A stretch of 64,000 bases of DNA, taken from NCBI GenBank assembly GCA_038534295.1, contig JBCAXA010000001.1, forward strand, positions 620,001-684,000. The letters run 5' to 3'. Shown in pieces: positions 33,905-43,372 of the stretch. The stretch's first letter is position 1, and every line of letters begins with the position of its first letter. A program made the position numbers and the translations under genes. Origin of the DNA: JBCAXA01 sp038534295 (GTDB taxonomy: Bacteria > Pseudomonadota > Gammaproteobacteria > Steroidobacterales > Woeseiaceae). The notes beneath the pieces were generated by a model. It had not been told where the DNA came from. It worked only from the letters and a program-made list of their open reading frames with translations, and did no database searches.

Positions 33905-34765
33905 ATGCGTCTGATCATCCTCACCGGCATGTCCGGCTCCGGCAAGAGCGCCGCGCTCAATATGCTCGAGGACCTCGACTACTACTGCATGGACAATATC
34001 CCGGCCGCCATGCTGTCGTCGGTCATTCCAGTCGTGACGCAAAGCACCGTGGGTCGTCCGGTCACCGAGATCGCGGTCGGTCTGGACGCCCGCAATGCGC
34101 CAGAGGAACTCGATGCGCTGCCGGTCTTCATTCAGCAACTGCGGGCGAGCGGCTATCAATGCGACATCCTGTACCTGCAAACGGACGAGGAAGTCTTGCT
34201 CAGACGGTACCGGGAAACCCGTCGCCGTCATCCGATGAGCGCGGAAGGGCTGAGCCTGCGCGAATCCATTGCGCACGAGCGCGAATTGCTGCGGCCGCTG
34301 TTGAATCTAGCCGAGCTCATCGTCGACACCAGTCATACGAGTATCTACGAGCTGCGCGACATCGTTGCCAACCGCGTCGCCAATCGCCATGCGAGATCGC
34401 TGTCGCTGTTGATCGAATCGTTCGGGTTCAAACACGGCATCCCGGCCGACTCGGATTTTGTTTTCGATCTGCGCTGCCTGCCGAATCCGTACTGGGAGCC
34501 GCACCTGCGCAATCTGACCGGCAAAGACCAGCGCGTCGCCGATTTTTTGGAGAACCATGACATCGTCCAGACGATGTTTCGCGACATCCATGAATTCATG
34601 GCGAACTGGATCCCCCGCTACATGAGTTTCAACCGCAGTTATTTGACGATCGCCATCGGCTGCACCGGCGGTCAGCATCGCTCGGTGTACATGGTCGAAA
34701 AACTCGCGCGCGCGCTAAAAGCCGAGCACCCGCAGGTGCACGTTCGCCACAACGAACTTCCTTAG
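33905..34765 (+). CDS. rapZ: RNase adapter protein RapZ
   Basis: RapZ binds nucleotides and, in E. coli, the sRNA GlmZ, controlling glucosamine-6-phosphate synthase levels and so envelope precursor supply. The 286-residue protein has the Walker A GMSGSGKSA at residues 8-16, a DLDYYCMDNIP segment, and Walker B-like features. The conserved C-terminal domain ends IGCTGGQHRSVYMVEKLA. I chose the ATG at 33905; the open frame extends to 33686, but that part overlaps ptsN and is low-complexity. Confidence 0.95.
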   Translation: MRLIILTGMSGSGKSAALNMLEDLDYYCMDNIPAAMLSSVIPVVTQSTVGRPVTEIAVGLDARNAPEELDALPVFIQQLRASGYQCDILYLQTDEEVLLRRYRETRRRHPMSAEGLSLRESIAHERELLRPLLNLAELIVDTSHTSIYELRDIVANRVANRHARSLSLLIESFGFKHGIPADSDFVFDLRCLPNPYWEPHLRNLTGKDQRVADFLENHDIVQTMFRDIHEFMANWIPRYMSFNRSYLTIAIGCTGGQHRSVYMVEKLARALKAEHPQVHVRHNELP

Positions 34766-34870
34766 GGCGACTTTCATTCGCTAGCGCTGCACGCTCGTCC
34801 GGGTGGCAGAAGTTTCTCCCTGCAACCGCTACACTCCCGCCAGGCAACGACGACCTAGGCGCAAAGCAGG

Positions 34871-36220
34871 ATGGATCTGCGGCAGACCAAAACCAGTACG
34901 CTCCAGACGCTGCGCGGCGCACTAGACACCGGCGCGATGCGCCGCGTCCGGCGTACGCTCGACAGTCTGCATCCGTCAGAAATCGCCAGACTGCTCGAAT
35001 CGCTGCCGCTCGCCGAACGGCAAATCGTCTGGGATTTGCTGGACAGCGAGTACAGCGGCGAGGTTCTGGTCGAGCTTGCCGAGGAAGTTCGCAACGGCGT
35101 CATCGAACGGATGGGCGATGCGGAACTCGTCGCCGCCGCCGAAGGCATGGATCTGGACGATCTGGCCGACCTGCTGATCGATCTGCCGGAAGCGGTCACG
35201 CGCGAGGTTCTGACCTCGCTCGATCAAGCCGATCGCGAACGCCTGCGCGCCGTGCTCGCCTACGACGAGGACAGCGCCGGCGGTTTGATGGATCCGACCA
35301 CGATCTCGGTCCGTCCCGATGTCCCGCTGGAAGTCGTCCTGCGCTACTTACGCATGCAAGGCGAGATTCCGGAAGGCACCGATAGCGTGTTCGTCGTGGA
35401 CCGTCACGAGCGCTATCTGGGCATTCTCCGGTTCTCGAGTCTGTTGACCAGCGACCCGGAATTGCCGGTCAGCGACATCATGGACAAAGACGTGCCAGCC
35501 ATTGCTGTCGATACGCCGGACGTCGAGGTGTCGCGTCTGTTCGAAGATCGCGACCTGATTTCCGCGGCGGTCGTCGACGCCGGCGGTCGCCTGATCGGTC
35601 GAATCACCGTCGACGACGTGGTCGACGTCATTCGTGAGGAAGCCGAACACTCGATCATGAGTGCGGCCGGCCTCGACGAAGAAGACGACCTTTTCGCGCC
35701 GGTACTGACCAGTGCACGCCGTCGAGCCGTGTGGCTAGGCATCAATTTGGCAACGGCATTTCTCGCTGCCTGGGTGGTAGGCCTGTTTCAGAGCACGATC
35801 GACAAAGTGGTTCTGCTGGCGGTTCTGATGCCCGTCGTTCCGTCGATGGGCGGCGTGGCCGGCACGCAGTCGTTGACCATCATCACGCGTGCACTGGCGC
35901 TCGGCCAGATCGAAACCTCGAACGCCATCAGTGTGCTCAAAAAAGAACTGTCGGTGGGTCTGATCAATGGCATGGCTTGGGCGTTAATCGTGTCAATCGT
36001 GACGCTGGCCTGGTTCAAGACCCCCGAGATCGGTGCCATCGTCGCCGCTGCATTGATGGTCAACATGATCGTTGCAGCGACCGCCGGCTACAGCTTGCCG
36101 CTGCTGATGCGCCGCTTGGGTTGGGACCCAGCACTCGGTGGCGGGGTCGTGCTAACGACGATCACTGACGTCGTCGGCTATGGCGTGTTCCTCGGCCTCG
36201 GCGCCTTGTTCTTGCTATAG
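34871..36220 (+). CDS. mgtE: Magnesium transporter MgtE
   Basis: MgtE is a Mg2+-gated magnesium channel. The 449-residue protein has the N-terminal superhelical domain (LHPSEIARLLESLPLAERQIVWDLL, about 33-130) and a pair of CBS domains (about 137-260, with EDSAGGLMDPTTISVRPD). A plug helix and five membrane helices from about residue 285 follow. The pore segment VLMPVVPSMGGVAGTQSL is intact, as is the last helix region LGGGVVLTTITDVVGY with the conserved Asp. It follows rapZ by 105 bases. Its stop codon abuts the converging patatin stop with a 6-base gene overlap. Confidence 0.96.
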   Translation: MDLRQTKTSTLQTLRGALDTGAMRRVRRTLDSLHPSEIARLLESLPLAERQIVWDLLDSEYSGEVLVELAEEVRNGVIERMGDAELVAAAEGMDLDDLADLLIDLPEAVTREVLTSLDQADRERLRAVLAYDEDSAGGLMDPTTISVRPDVPLEVVLRYLRMQGEIPEGTDSVFVVDRHERYLGILRFSSLLTSDPELPVSDIMDKDVPAIAVDTPDVEVSRLFEDRDLISAAVVDAGGRLIGRITVDDVVDVIREEAEHSIMSAAGLDEEDDLFAPVLTSARRRAVWLGINLATAFLAAWVVGLFQSTIDKVVLLAVLMPVVPSMGGVAGTQSLTIITRALALGQIETSNAISVLKKELSVGLINGMAWALIVSIVTLAWFKTPEIGAIVAAALMVNMIVAATAGYSLPLLMRRLGWDPALGGGVVLTTITDVVGYGVFLGLGALFLL

Positions 36221-37417
36221 CGACGTTAAGTCGCGACTGAGCCAGCGCGGCGCGAACAGGCGCGGTACGGCTGCGCCACTCAGAAAACGCTGCAGCGGTT
36301 CGCGAACCCGCATGGCATCGTTGTAGCCAAGATCGATCAACGCCTTGGTGAAGCCCGACTCAAATAACAGAAAGCTGAGCAGGCGGTTGCTTTCGAAGTG
36401 TCGCCCGCCGACACCGCGCAACAACAGACGCACCGGTCGCGGCAACTCCATCACATGGCGCGCCGCAAGGCTTCGCAGATCTTGGCTCGGCACGATTACC
36501 ATACAGTCGATCGGTCGCAGACGTTCCGCGACGCCGTGGCGATGCTCGGGCTCGATCGAATCGAGCAGTGCGTTGATTCGCGACAGCCGCTCTAAATCCG
36601 AATACAGGCCATCAAGAAACAGCGTATCGAGTACGTACCCAGCGATCTGTCCGAACGACGGAAACTCGGCGGGTGCAGCCGGATCGGCGGCCGGACTGGC
36701 GATCTCATTGCGCACACCGACAACGAGTATTCGATCGGCGCCGAGATGCACCGCCGGCGACAGCGGCGTGGCTTGCCGCATAGCGCCGTCGCCGTAATAT
36801 TCTCCCTCGATCTGCTGCGGTGGAAAAACCATCGGTACGGCGATGCTCGCCATCAGGTGATCGAGTCCGATCGGCACCCGCAAACCCACCCGGCGGGTTC
36901 GCTGCCACGGCAGCGCCCGTGGCGCGGCCTGATAGAAACTCACCGATCGCGCTGAGCTGTAGCCCGCCGCAGTAACGGCAACGGCTTCCAGGTAGCCGCG
37001 GTCGATGCTGCGACGAATGTTGTCGAAGGGCACATTGCGCCTCAGCAACTCGCGCAGTGGCGCGTTATTCAGTAACGAGCGTGGATTACGCTGCCCTAGC
37101 CCGCCGGTCATGATAGCGGCGGTCCAGTGCGCGGAGGTTTTCAGCATCGTCCAGGCATCCGATAAGAACACCTGATCGACGCGAAAGCCGCCCCACACGC
37201 GTTCGAGTTCGCCGGCGGCAAAGCGCAGCCGACGCGCTTTGCTGGCCAACACGGTGGCATTGATGGCGCCAGCGGACGTACCGGACAATATCTGGAACGG
37301 ATTGTGTGCGGTGCGAGGCAGCAATTCCGCAATCGCCTTCAACACGCCGACCTGGAACGCACAGCGCGCGCCACCGCCCGGCAGGACGAGCGCGAGCTTG
37401 TGCGCAAGATCGCTCAA
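36215..37417 (-). CDS. Patatin-like phospholipase family protein
   Basis: This 400-residue protein has the patatin fold: oxyanion motif PGGGARCAF (13-21), nucleophile elbow GTSAG with S48, and the second dyad residue in YGDGAMRQ near residue 212. It should act as a lipid acyl hydrolase (phospholipase A or lysophospholipase). There is no signal peptide, so it is probably cytoplasmic or membrane-associated. The C-terminal 150 residues (from PSFGQIAGYVLDTLFLD) are a family extension of unknown role. It is last in a minus-strand series after the VWA gene, 13 bases away, so it may share that transcript. Confidence 0.88.
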   Translation of the reverse strand: MSDLAHKLALVLPGGGARCAFQVGVLKAIAELLPRTAHNPFQILSGTSAGAINATVLASKARRLRFAAGELERVWGGFRVDQVFLSDAWTMLKTSAHWTAAIMTGGLGQRNPRSLLNNAPLRELLRRNVPFDNIRRSIDRGYLEAVAVTAAGYSSARSVSFYQAAPRALPWQRTRRVGLRVPIGLDHLMASIAVPMVFPPQQIEGEYYGDGAMRQATPLSPAVHLGADRILVVGVRNEIASPAADPAAPAEFPSFGQIAGYVLDTLFLDGLYSDLERLSRINALLDSIEPEHRHGVAERLRPIDCMVIVPSQDLRSLAARHVMELPRPVRLLLRGVGGRHFESNRLLSFLLFESGFTKALIDLGYNDAMRVREPLQRFLSGAAVPRLFAPRWLSRDLTSL

Positions 37418-37430
37418 TGGATCGGCTCGT

Positions 37431-38603
37431 TCAGCGCAGCGCCTTGATGGCGTCGTCGAGCCCAGCCAGCGTGAGCGGAAACATTCTGTCGGTCATCAAC
37501 TCTCGGGTCAGCTTGATCGACGGTGTGTATTCCCAGCGCGGCATGGGTTCCGGATTGATCCAGACCGCTTTGTCGAAGTGCCGCAGCAATCGATTCAGCC
37601 AGACACTGCCCGGCTCCTCGTTCCAGTGCTCGACACTGCCGCCCGCATACACGATCTCGTACGGGCTCATTGTTGCGTCGCCGACCAATACCAACTTGTA
37701 GTCGGGCCCGAACGTGCGAACGATGTCAACGGTGCCCATGCGTTCGTTGTTGCGGCGGCGATTGTCCTTCCAGAGGCTCTCGTAGACGAAATTGTGAAAG
37801 TAAAAATACTCGAGGTTCTTGAATTCACTGCGTGCCGCTGAGAACAGCTCTTCGCAGACCCGCACGTGATCGTCCATCGATCCGCCGACGTCCAGACAGA
37901 GCAACACTTTGACGGCGTTGTGGCGCTCAGGCTGCATCCGAATATCCAGCAACCCACCGTTGCGCGCAGTGCCCTCGATGGTGCTGGCAAGATCGAGCTG
38001 ATCGGCTGCCCCCTCGCGCGCAAAGCGCCGCAGTTTGCGCAACGCTAACTTGATGTTGCGTGTTCCGAGCTCAACGCTGTCATCGAGGTTGCGATACTGG
38101 CGTTGCTCCCAGACCTTGGTCGCGCGGCGATTGCCGCCGCTGCCACCGATGCGAACCCCTTCGGGATGAAAACCGCTGTTGCCGAACGGCGAGGTGCCCG
38201 CGGTGCCGATCCATTTGCTGCCGCCTTCGTGACGATCCTGTTGCTCTTCTAGGCGCTCACGTAGCGCTTCCATCAGCTCTTCGAAACCGCCGAGGGTTTC
38301 GATCTTCGCTTTATCCTCGTCGCTGAGGTTCAGTTCGTTGAGCTGGCGCAGCCATTCGTCGGGCACTTCGTCCACGCCAGTCGGCAACAACGACTCGATG
38401 CCCTTGAAGTACGCCGTGAACACCTGATCGAACCGGTCAAAATGCGATTCGTCTTTGACCAGGGCCGAGCGGGCGAGAAAGTAGAAGCGCTCGACGCTGG
38501 TATCGGCGATCCCGCGTGACAGCGCCTCGAGCAACGTCAGCAGCTCGGTAATCGATGTCTTCAGGCCAGCATCGCGCAACAGGCTGAAGAATGGAATCAG
38601 CAT
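37431..38603 (-). CDS. VWA domain protein, CoxE-like, partner of MoxR ATPase
   Basis: This 390-residue cytoplasmic protein has an N-terminal helical region of the CoxE-like type and a charged middle part. The C-terminal von Willebrand A domain starts at about residue 230. The metal-site motif is DVGGSM (238-243), where the usual DxSxS has Gly at the first Ser position; the later aspartate in VLVGDATMSPYE is present. MoxR-VWA pairs act as ATP-driven chaperone or metal-insertion modules, but the client here is unknown. Only 4 bases separate it from the MoxR gene. Confidence 0.85.
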   Translation of the reverse strand: MLIPFFSLLRDAGLKTSITELLTLLEALSRGIADTSVERFYFLARSALVKDESHFDRFDQVFTAYFKGIESLLPTGVDEVPDEWLRQLNELNLSDEDKAKIETLGGFEELMEALRERLEEQQDRHEGGSKWIGTAGTSPFGNSGFHPEGVRIGGSGGNRRATKVWEQRQYRNLDDSVELGTRNIKLALRKLRRFAREGAADQLDLASTIEGTARNGGLLDIRMQPERHNAVKVLLCLDVGGSMDDHVRVCEELFSAARSEFKNLEYFYFHNFVYESLWKDNRRRNNERMGTVDIVRTFGPDYKLVLVGDATMSPYEIVYAGGSVEHWNEEPGSVWLNRLLRHFDKAVWINPEPMPRWEYTPSIKLTRELMTDRMFPLTLAGLDDAIKALR

Positions 38604-38607
38604 GCTG

Positions 38608-39459
38608 CTACTGGCGGTTGCTGCGACTCATGAACACCAGCTGCTCGAACAGATGCACGTCCTGTTCGTTTTTCAAGAGCGCACCGTAAAGTGGCGGTAT
38701 GGCCTTGCGGTCTTTGGCACGCAACACTTCGGGCGGTACGTCCTCGGCCAACAGCAGCTTGATCCAATCGAGCAACTCGGAGGTCGATGGTTTCTTTTTC
38801 AATCCCTTGACGTCGCGGATCTCGTAAAAACGATTCAATGCGTCGCGTAACAGATCTTTTTTCAGATCTGGGTAGTGCACGTTGACAATCTCGGTCATTG
38901 TGTCGCGATCCGGGAAACGGATGAAGTGAAAGAAACAGCGGCGCAAAAACGCATCCGGTAGGTCTTTTTCGTTGTTGCTCGTAATGATGATGACCGGGCG
39001 GTGTTTGGCCGCTACCGTCTCGCCGGTTTCGTAAACGAAAAACTCCATCCGATCTAGTTCGTGCAACAAATCGTTTGGGAACTCGATGTCGGCTTTGTCG
39101 ATCTCGTCGATCAACAGCACCGGCTGGTGGTCAGACGCGAACGCCTCCCACAGCTTGCCGCGTTTGATGTAATTGGCGATGTCGCCAACCCGATCGTCGC
39201 CGAGCTGGGAATCGCGCAGCCGCGCCACGGCGTCGTACTCGTAGAGGCCCTGGCGTGCCTTGGTGGTCGATTTGATGTGCCACTCGTAGAACGGCATGTC
39301 TAGCGCGTCGGCAACCTCCCGCGCCAGCATGGTTTTACCGGTACCGGGCTCGCCTTTGACCAAAATGGGTCGCTGCAGCGTTACGGCCGCATTGACGGCC
39401 ATTTTCAAATCATCGGTCGCGACGTACCGGTCGGTTCCGTCGAACTTTCTGCCGGACAT
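38608..39459 (-). CDS. MoxR-family AAA+ ATPase
   Basis: This 283-residue AAA+ protein has Walker A GEPGTGKT (36-43), Walker B LLIDEIDKAD, sensor 1 IIITSNNEKDLPDAFLRRC with the arginine finger region, and a helical lid. This set marks the MoxR branch. MoxR ATPases work with VWA proteins encoded next door, and the neighbour fits. An ATG at 39483 would add eight residues (MLAVEPLS); I prefer 39459 because the family usually begins just before the F-x-GT region. It follows pyk by 62 bases on the same strand. Confidence 0.9.
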   Translation of the reverse strand: MSGRKFDGTDRYVATDDLKMAVNAAVTLQRPILVKGEPGTGKTMLAREVADALDMPFYEWHIKSTTKARQGLYEYDAVARLRDSQLGDDRVGDIANYIKRGKLWEAFASDHQPVLLIDEIDKADIEFPNDLLHELDRMEFFVYETGETVAAKHRPVIIITSNNEKDLPDAFLRRCFFHFIRFPDRDTMTEIVNVHYPDLKKDLLRDALNRFYEIRDVKGLKKKPSTSELLDWIKLLLAEDVPPEVLRAKDRKAIPPLYGALLKNEQDVHLFEQLVFMSRSNRQ

Positions 39460-39521
39460 AGAGAGGGGTTCCACTGCGAGCAAGGCTACCGATGGTAGCG
39501 GATTTGCCGCAGCGCGGCATG

Positions 39522-40958
39522 TCAGTTGAGACGCGCGACCCGCAGAATCTTCATGGCATTGGTGCCGCCGGAGACACCGGTGAGATCGCCTTTCGTGAAT
39601 ATGACGAGCTCGCCTTCCTCGACGAAGCCAAGGTCCAACAGCCGATCGAATACGTCAGCATACAGCCGCTGCGACTCGGTATGCGTAATGTCGAACGACA
39701 CCGGGTAGACGCCCCGATACAGCGTCACGCGCCGCCGGGTCGCCTCATGGCGAGTGAATGCGAATATCGGAATGTCCGAGCGAATACGTGACATCCACAG
39801 CGCCGTCGAACCGGACTCGGTCATTGCGATGATCGCTTTGACGTCCATGTGGTTGGCCGTGTACATCACGGCCATAGCGATCGCCTCGTCAACGTAGGTA
39901 AACGTGTCGTCGACGCGATGATTGGTGCGGCGATGGTGCTTGTGATATTTCTCTGCGCCCTGACAAACGGCCGACATTGCCTTGATCACTTCAACCGGGT
40001 GCGATCCGATGGCCGTTTCGGCGGACAACATCACCGCATCGGTGCCGTCGATAACGGCGTTGGCGACATCGGACACTTCGGCGCGCGTCGGAATGGCGCT
40101 GTGGATCATCGACTCCATCATTTGGGTGGCCGTGATGGTGATCTTGTTGGCGCGACGCGTTCGATTGATCAGTCGTTTTTGCAGGCCAGTAAGCTCGGCA
40201 TAACCGACTTCAACGCCGAGATCGCCGCGCGCGACCATGATGACGTCAGTGACCCGAATGATCTCATCGATGTTCTGGACGGCTTCGGTGCGTTCTATTT
40301 TCGCGACGATCCGACCTTCGCCGCCGGCATCGCGCAACAACGACCGAGCCTCGTCGATGTCGGACGCACTGCGCACAAAAGACACCGCGACATAATCCGC
40401 ATCGAGCTCAGCAGCAAGCCGAATGTCGTCGCGATCTTTGTCCGTCAGGGCGGGCGCAGACAACCCACCACCCTGCAGGTTGATGCCCTTCTTATTAGAC
40501 AGTCGACCGCCAATCTCGACGACCGTGTTAACTCGGGTGCCGTCAACGCTTGCGACCTTGACCCGCAGCTGGCCATCGTTCAGCAGCAGCATGTCGCCCG
40601 CGGCGACGTCGCGATGCAGATTCTCGTAGGCGGTACCGACGATCGTTTCGTCGCCGTCGTCGTCACCGAGTGTCGCGTCGATGGCGAAATCCTGACCCTC
40701 GCGTAGCGTCACCTCGCCATCACGGAACGATGCGATACGAATCTTTGGGCCCTGCAGGTCGGCCAGAACACCGACGTAGCGGCCTTGTTGCGCCGCGATT
40801 TCGCGGACTGTGGCAACACGACGACGCATTTCTTCGTGCTTGCCGTGCGAGAAGTTGAGCCGAACGACATCCAGTCCCTCGGCGACCATCGCACTCAATA
40901 CGTTGGGGTCGTCGCAGGCTGGTCCTAGCGTGGCAACGATTTTTGTCCGACGCGGCAT
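39522..40958 (-). CDS. pyk: Pyruvate kinase
   Basis: Pyruvate kinase makes pyruvate and ATP from phosphoenolpyruvate. The 478-residue protein opens with RRTKIVATLGPACDDP and shows RLNFSHG near residue 35, the active-site segment IVAKIERTEAVQNIDEI, MVARGDLGVEV, and ATQMMESMIHSAIPTRAEVSDVANAVIDGTDA. The C-terminal allosteric domain is full length. It is third in tkt-gap-pgk-pyk. In many gammaproteobacteria fba follows here; instead a MoxR gene does. Confidence 0.96.
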   Translation of the reverse strand: MPRRTKIVATLGPACDDPNVLSAMVAEGLDVVRLNFSHGKHEEMRRRVATVREIAAQQGRYVGVLADLQGPKIRIASFRDGEVTLREGQDFAIDATLGDDDGDETIVGTAYENLHRDVAAGDMLLLNDGQLRVKVASVDGTRVNTVVEIGGRLSNKKGINLQGGGLSAPALTDKDRDDIRLAAELDADYVAVSFVRSASDIDEARSLLRDAGGEGRIVAKIERTEAVQNIDEIIRVTDVIMVARGDLGVEVGYAELTGLQKRLINRTRRANKITITATQMMESMIHSAIPTRAEVSDVANAVIDGTDAVMLSAETAIGSHPVEVIKAMSAVCQGAEKYHKHHRRTNHRVDDTFTYVDEAIAMAVMYTANHMDVKAIIAMTESGSTALWMSRIRSDIPIFAFTRHEATRRRVTLYRGVYPVSFDITHTESQRLYADVFDRLLDLGFVEEGELVIFTKGDLTGVSGGTNAMKILRVARLN

Positions 40959-41071
40959 CGGCGGTTTCCGTCACAAGTTCGAAAGGAGTGCCGTCGAACG
41001 CGCAATGTCAGCCGTCGGCGGTCGCCGGTAGCGTAGTCGCTTTGTCGAACGATTGCGACCGTGCGAGCGAG

Positions 41072-42244
41072 CTAATTTGCAGCGCGTTGTTCGAGGGCGA
41101 CGACCGCCGGAAGCGCCTTACCCTCGACGAACTCGAGAAACGCACCGCCGCCCGTCGAGATGTACGAAATATCGCTGCTCACGCCGAATTTTTCGATCGC
41201 GGCGAGCGTGTCGCCGCCGCCGGCGATCGAGAACGCCGTCGACTGGGCGATCGCCTCCGCGATAGCGCGCGTGCCATTGCCGAAGGCCGCGAACTCGAAA
41301 ACACCTACCGGACCGTTCCAGATGATCGTACCGGCCTCGCGCAGTTGACTCGCCAGCCGTTCTGCCGTAGCCGGGCCAATATCGAGAATCATCTCGTCTT
41401 CGCCAACTTCATCGACCGCACGGACCGTCGCTGGCGCGTCTGGACTGAACGACGGCGCGACAACGACGTCTGTCGGAATCGGTATTTCGGCAGCGCTTTG
41501 CTGGCTCAGCCTATTGGCGAGATCGCGCATATCCGGCTCGTGCAGTGACTGTCCTATCGGGTGACCCTCGGCCGCAAGAAAAGTATTCGCAATGCCACCG
41601 CCGACAATCAGTGTGTCGACTTTCGCGACGAGGGCTTCTAGAACGCTGAGCTTGGTTGAGACCTTGGAGCCGCCGACGATAGCGATCAGCGGCCGAGCCG
41701 GCCCAGCCAATGCTTGGTGCAGCGCGTCCAGTTCAGCGACGAGCAGCGGACCGGCCGCGGCGATCGGCGCAAATCGCGCGACGCCGACCGTGCTCGCCTG
41801 GGCGCGATGGGCGGTGCCGAACGCGTCCATCACGAATACGTCACAAAGCTCGCCGAGTCGTCGCGACAGGCCCTCATCGCAGGCTTTCTCACCGACCTCG
41901 AAACGGACGTTCTCGAGCAGCGCCACCTCTCCTGGCGCAACGCTTACGTCGTTATCGCGCCATGCGTCCACGAGGCGAACCGGTCGACCGAGCAACTCAC
42001 CGAGTCGCGCCGCAACGGGCGCCAACGACAGCGCCGGGTCGCGCTCGCCTTCTTTCGGTCTACCGAGGTGCGACGCGACGAGCACCGCAGCACCCTTATC
42101 GAGCGCCAAACGGATGCCGCTCAACGCCGCGACGATTCGCGTGTCCGATCGAATGACGCCGTCGTCGATCGGAACATTGAGATCCTCGCGCAACAGCACG
42201 CGCTTACCGGTGAGATCAAGCTCGCGCATATCGATGACGTTCAT
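41072..42244 (-). CDS. pgk: Phosphoglycerate kinase
   Basis: Pgk transfers phosphate from 1,3-bisphosphoglycerate to ADP in glycolysis. The 390-residue protein carries RVLLREDLNVPIDDG, SHLGRPKEGE, LLENVRFEVGEKACDE, the AIVGGSKVSTK segment, and the nucleotide motif NGPVGVFEFAAFGNGT, plus the late GGGDTLAAIEKFG. Length and motifs are standard. It lies 26 bases downstream of gap and 113 bases upstream of pyk, on the same strand. Confidence 0.97.
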   Translation of the reverse strand: MNVIDMRELDLTGKRVLLREDLNVPIDDGVIRSDTRIVAALSGIRLALDKGAAVLVASHLGRPKEGERDPALSLAPVAARLGELLGRPVRLVDAWRDNDVSVAPGEVALLENVRFEVGEKACDEGLSRRLGELCDVFVMDAFGTAHRAQASTVGVARFAPIAAAGPLLVAELDALHQALAGPARPLIAIVGGSKVSTKLSVLEALVAKVDTLIVGGGIANTFLAAEGHPIGQSLHEPDMRDLANRLSQQSAAEIPIPTDVVVAPSFSPDAPATVRAVDEVGEDEMILDIGPATAERLASQLREAGTIIWNGPVGVFEFAAFGNGTRAIAEAIAQSTAFSIAGGGDTLAAIEKFGVSSDISYISTGGGAFLEFVEGKALPAVVALEQRAAN

Positions 42245-42270
42245 GGGCAGTGGCTACGCGAGGCTTGCGC

Positions 42271-43281
42271 TTAGACTTTGGCGAGCGCCAACGACGTGTC
42301 TAGCATTCGATTGGAGAAGCCCCACTCGTTGTCGTACCACGCACACGCCTTGACCATGGTGCCCTGCATGACTTTGGTCAGCGTCGCGTCGTAGGTCGAC
42401 GAGGCCGGGTCATGGTTGAAATCGATCGACACCAGCGGACCATCGCTATAGGCAAGGATGCCTTTGAGCGGTCCTTCGCTGGCGGCACGCAAAATGTCAT
42501 TGATCTCTTCGACGCTCGTCTCGCGCGAAGCTCGGAATACAAGATCGACCATCGAAACGTTGATCGTCGGCACGCGGACCGCGTAACCGTCGAGTTTGCC
42601 AGCCAATTCGGGTAACACCAGTCCAACAGCTGCCGCCGCACCGGTTTTGGTCGGTATCATCGACATCGTTGCCGATCGCGCCCGGCGCAAATCCTTGTGG
42701 TAGACGTCGGTCAGCACCTGATCGTTGGTGTAAGCGTGCACCGTCGTCATTAGGCCGTGCTCGACCCCGATCGCATCGTGCAGCGGCTTGACCAGCGGCG
42801 CCAAGCAGTTGGTCGTGCATGAGGCGTTTGAAATGACGACATCATCCGGACCCAAAGACTCGTGGTTGACCCCGTAAACGATGGTCGCATCGACGTTGGT
42901 ACCGGCAGGTGCCGAGATGACGACCTTGCGTGCGCCGGCCGTCAAATGCGCCGATGCCGACTCTTTGGTACGGAACACACCGGTACATTCGACGACGACT
43001 TCGGCACCGAGCTCCGCCCACGGGAGTTTCCCGGGGTCACGCTCAGCCGTAACGCGAACCCGATCGCCGTTGACCACCATGTCGTTGCCGTCGACCGCGA
43101 CCTCGCCCGGAAACGGGCCGTGCGCCGTGTCGTAGCGAGTCAAATAAGCGTTGGTTTCAGCATCGCCAAGGTCGTTGACGCCGACGACCTGAATCTCATC
43201 GCGACGATTACTCTCATAAACGGCACGCAGCACGTTGCGGCCGATGCGGCCGTAGCCGTTGATACCAATTTTTAGGGTCAT
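42271..43281 (-). CDS. gap: Glyceraldehyde-3-phosphate dehydrogenase
   Basis: This 336-residue NAD-linked dehydrogenase has the Rossmann start KIGINGYGRIGRNVLRA, the NAD-selecting Asp in GVNDLGDAETN, and the catalytic cysteine in ISNASCTTNCLAPL. The phosphate-site residues (YTNDQ, RRARSATMSMIPT) and the C-terminal WYDNEWGFSNRM are intact. A GGAG ribosome-binding site lies seven bases before the ATG. It follows tkt with a 91-base gap that holds no gene and may carry a promoter. Confidence 0.97.
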   Translation of the reverse strand: MTLKIGINGYGRIGRNVLRAVYESNRRDEIQVVGVNDLGDAETNAYLTRYDTAHGPFPGEVAVDGNDMVVNGDRVRVTAERDPGKLPWAELGAEVVVECTGVFRTKESASAHLTAGARKVVISAPAGTNVDATIVYGVNHESLGPDDVVISNASCTTNCLAPLVKPLHDAIGVEHGLMTTVHAYTNDQVLTDVYHKDLRRARSATMSMIPTKTGAAAAVGLVLPELAGKLDGYAVRVPTINVSMVDLVFRASRETSVEEINDILRAASEGPLKGILAYSDGPLVSIDFNHDPASSTYDATLTKVMQGTMVKACAWYDNEWGFSNRMLDTSLALAKV

Positions 43282-43372
43282 GACGCTCTCCTGCCGTGGG
43301 TTCCAATTGCTGCGCTAAACACGGCCCGCAGCAGTGGTTTGAACGAATGAGTAAAGCGGTCGCGGGTTGCTG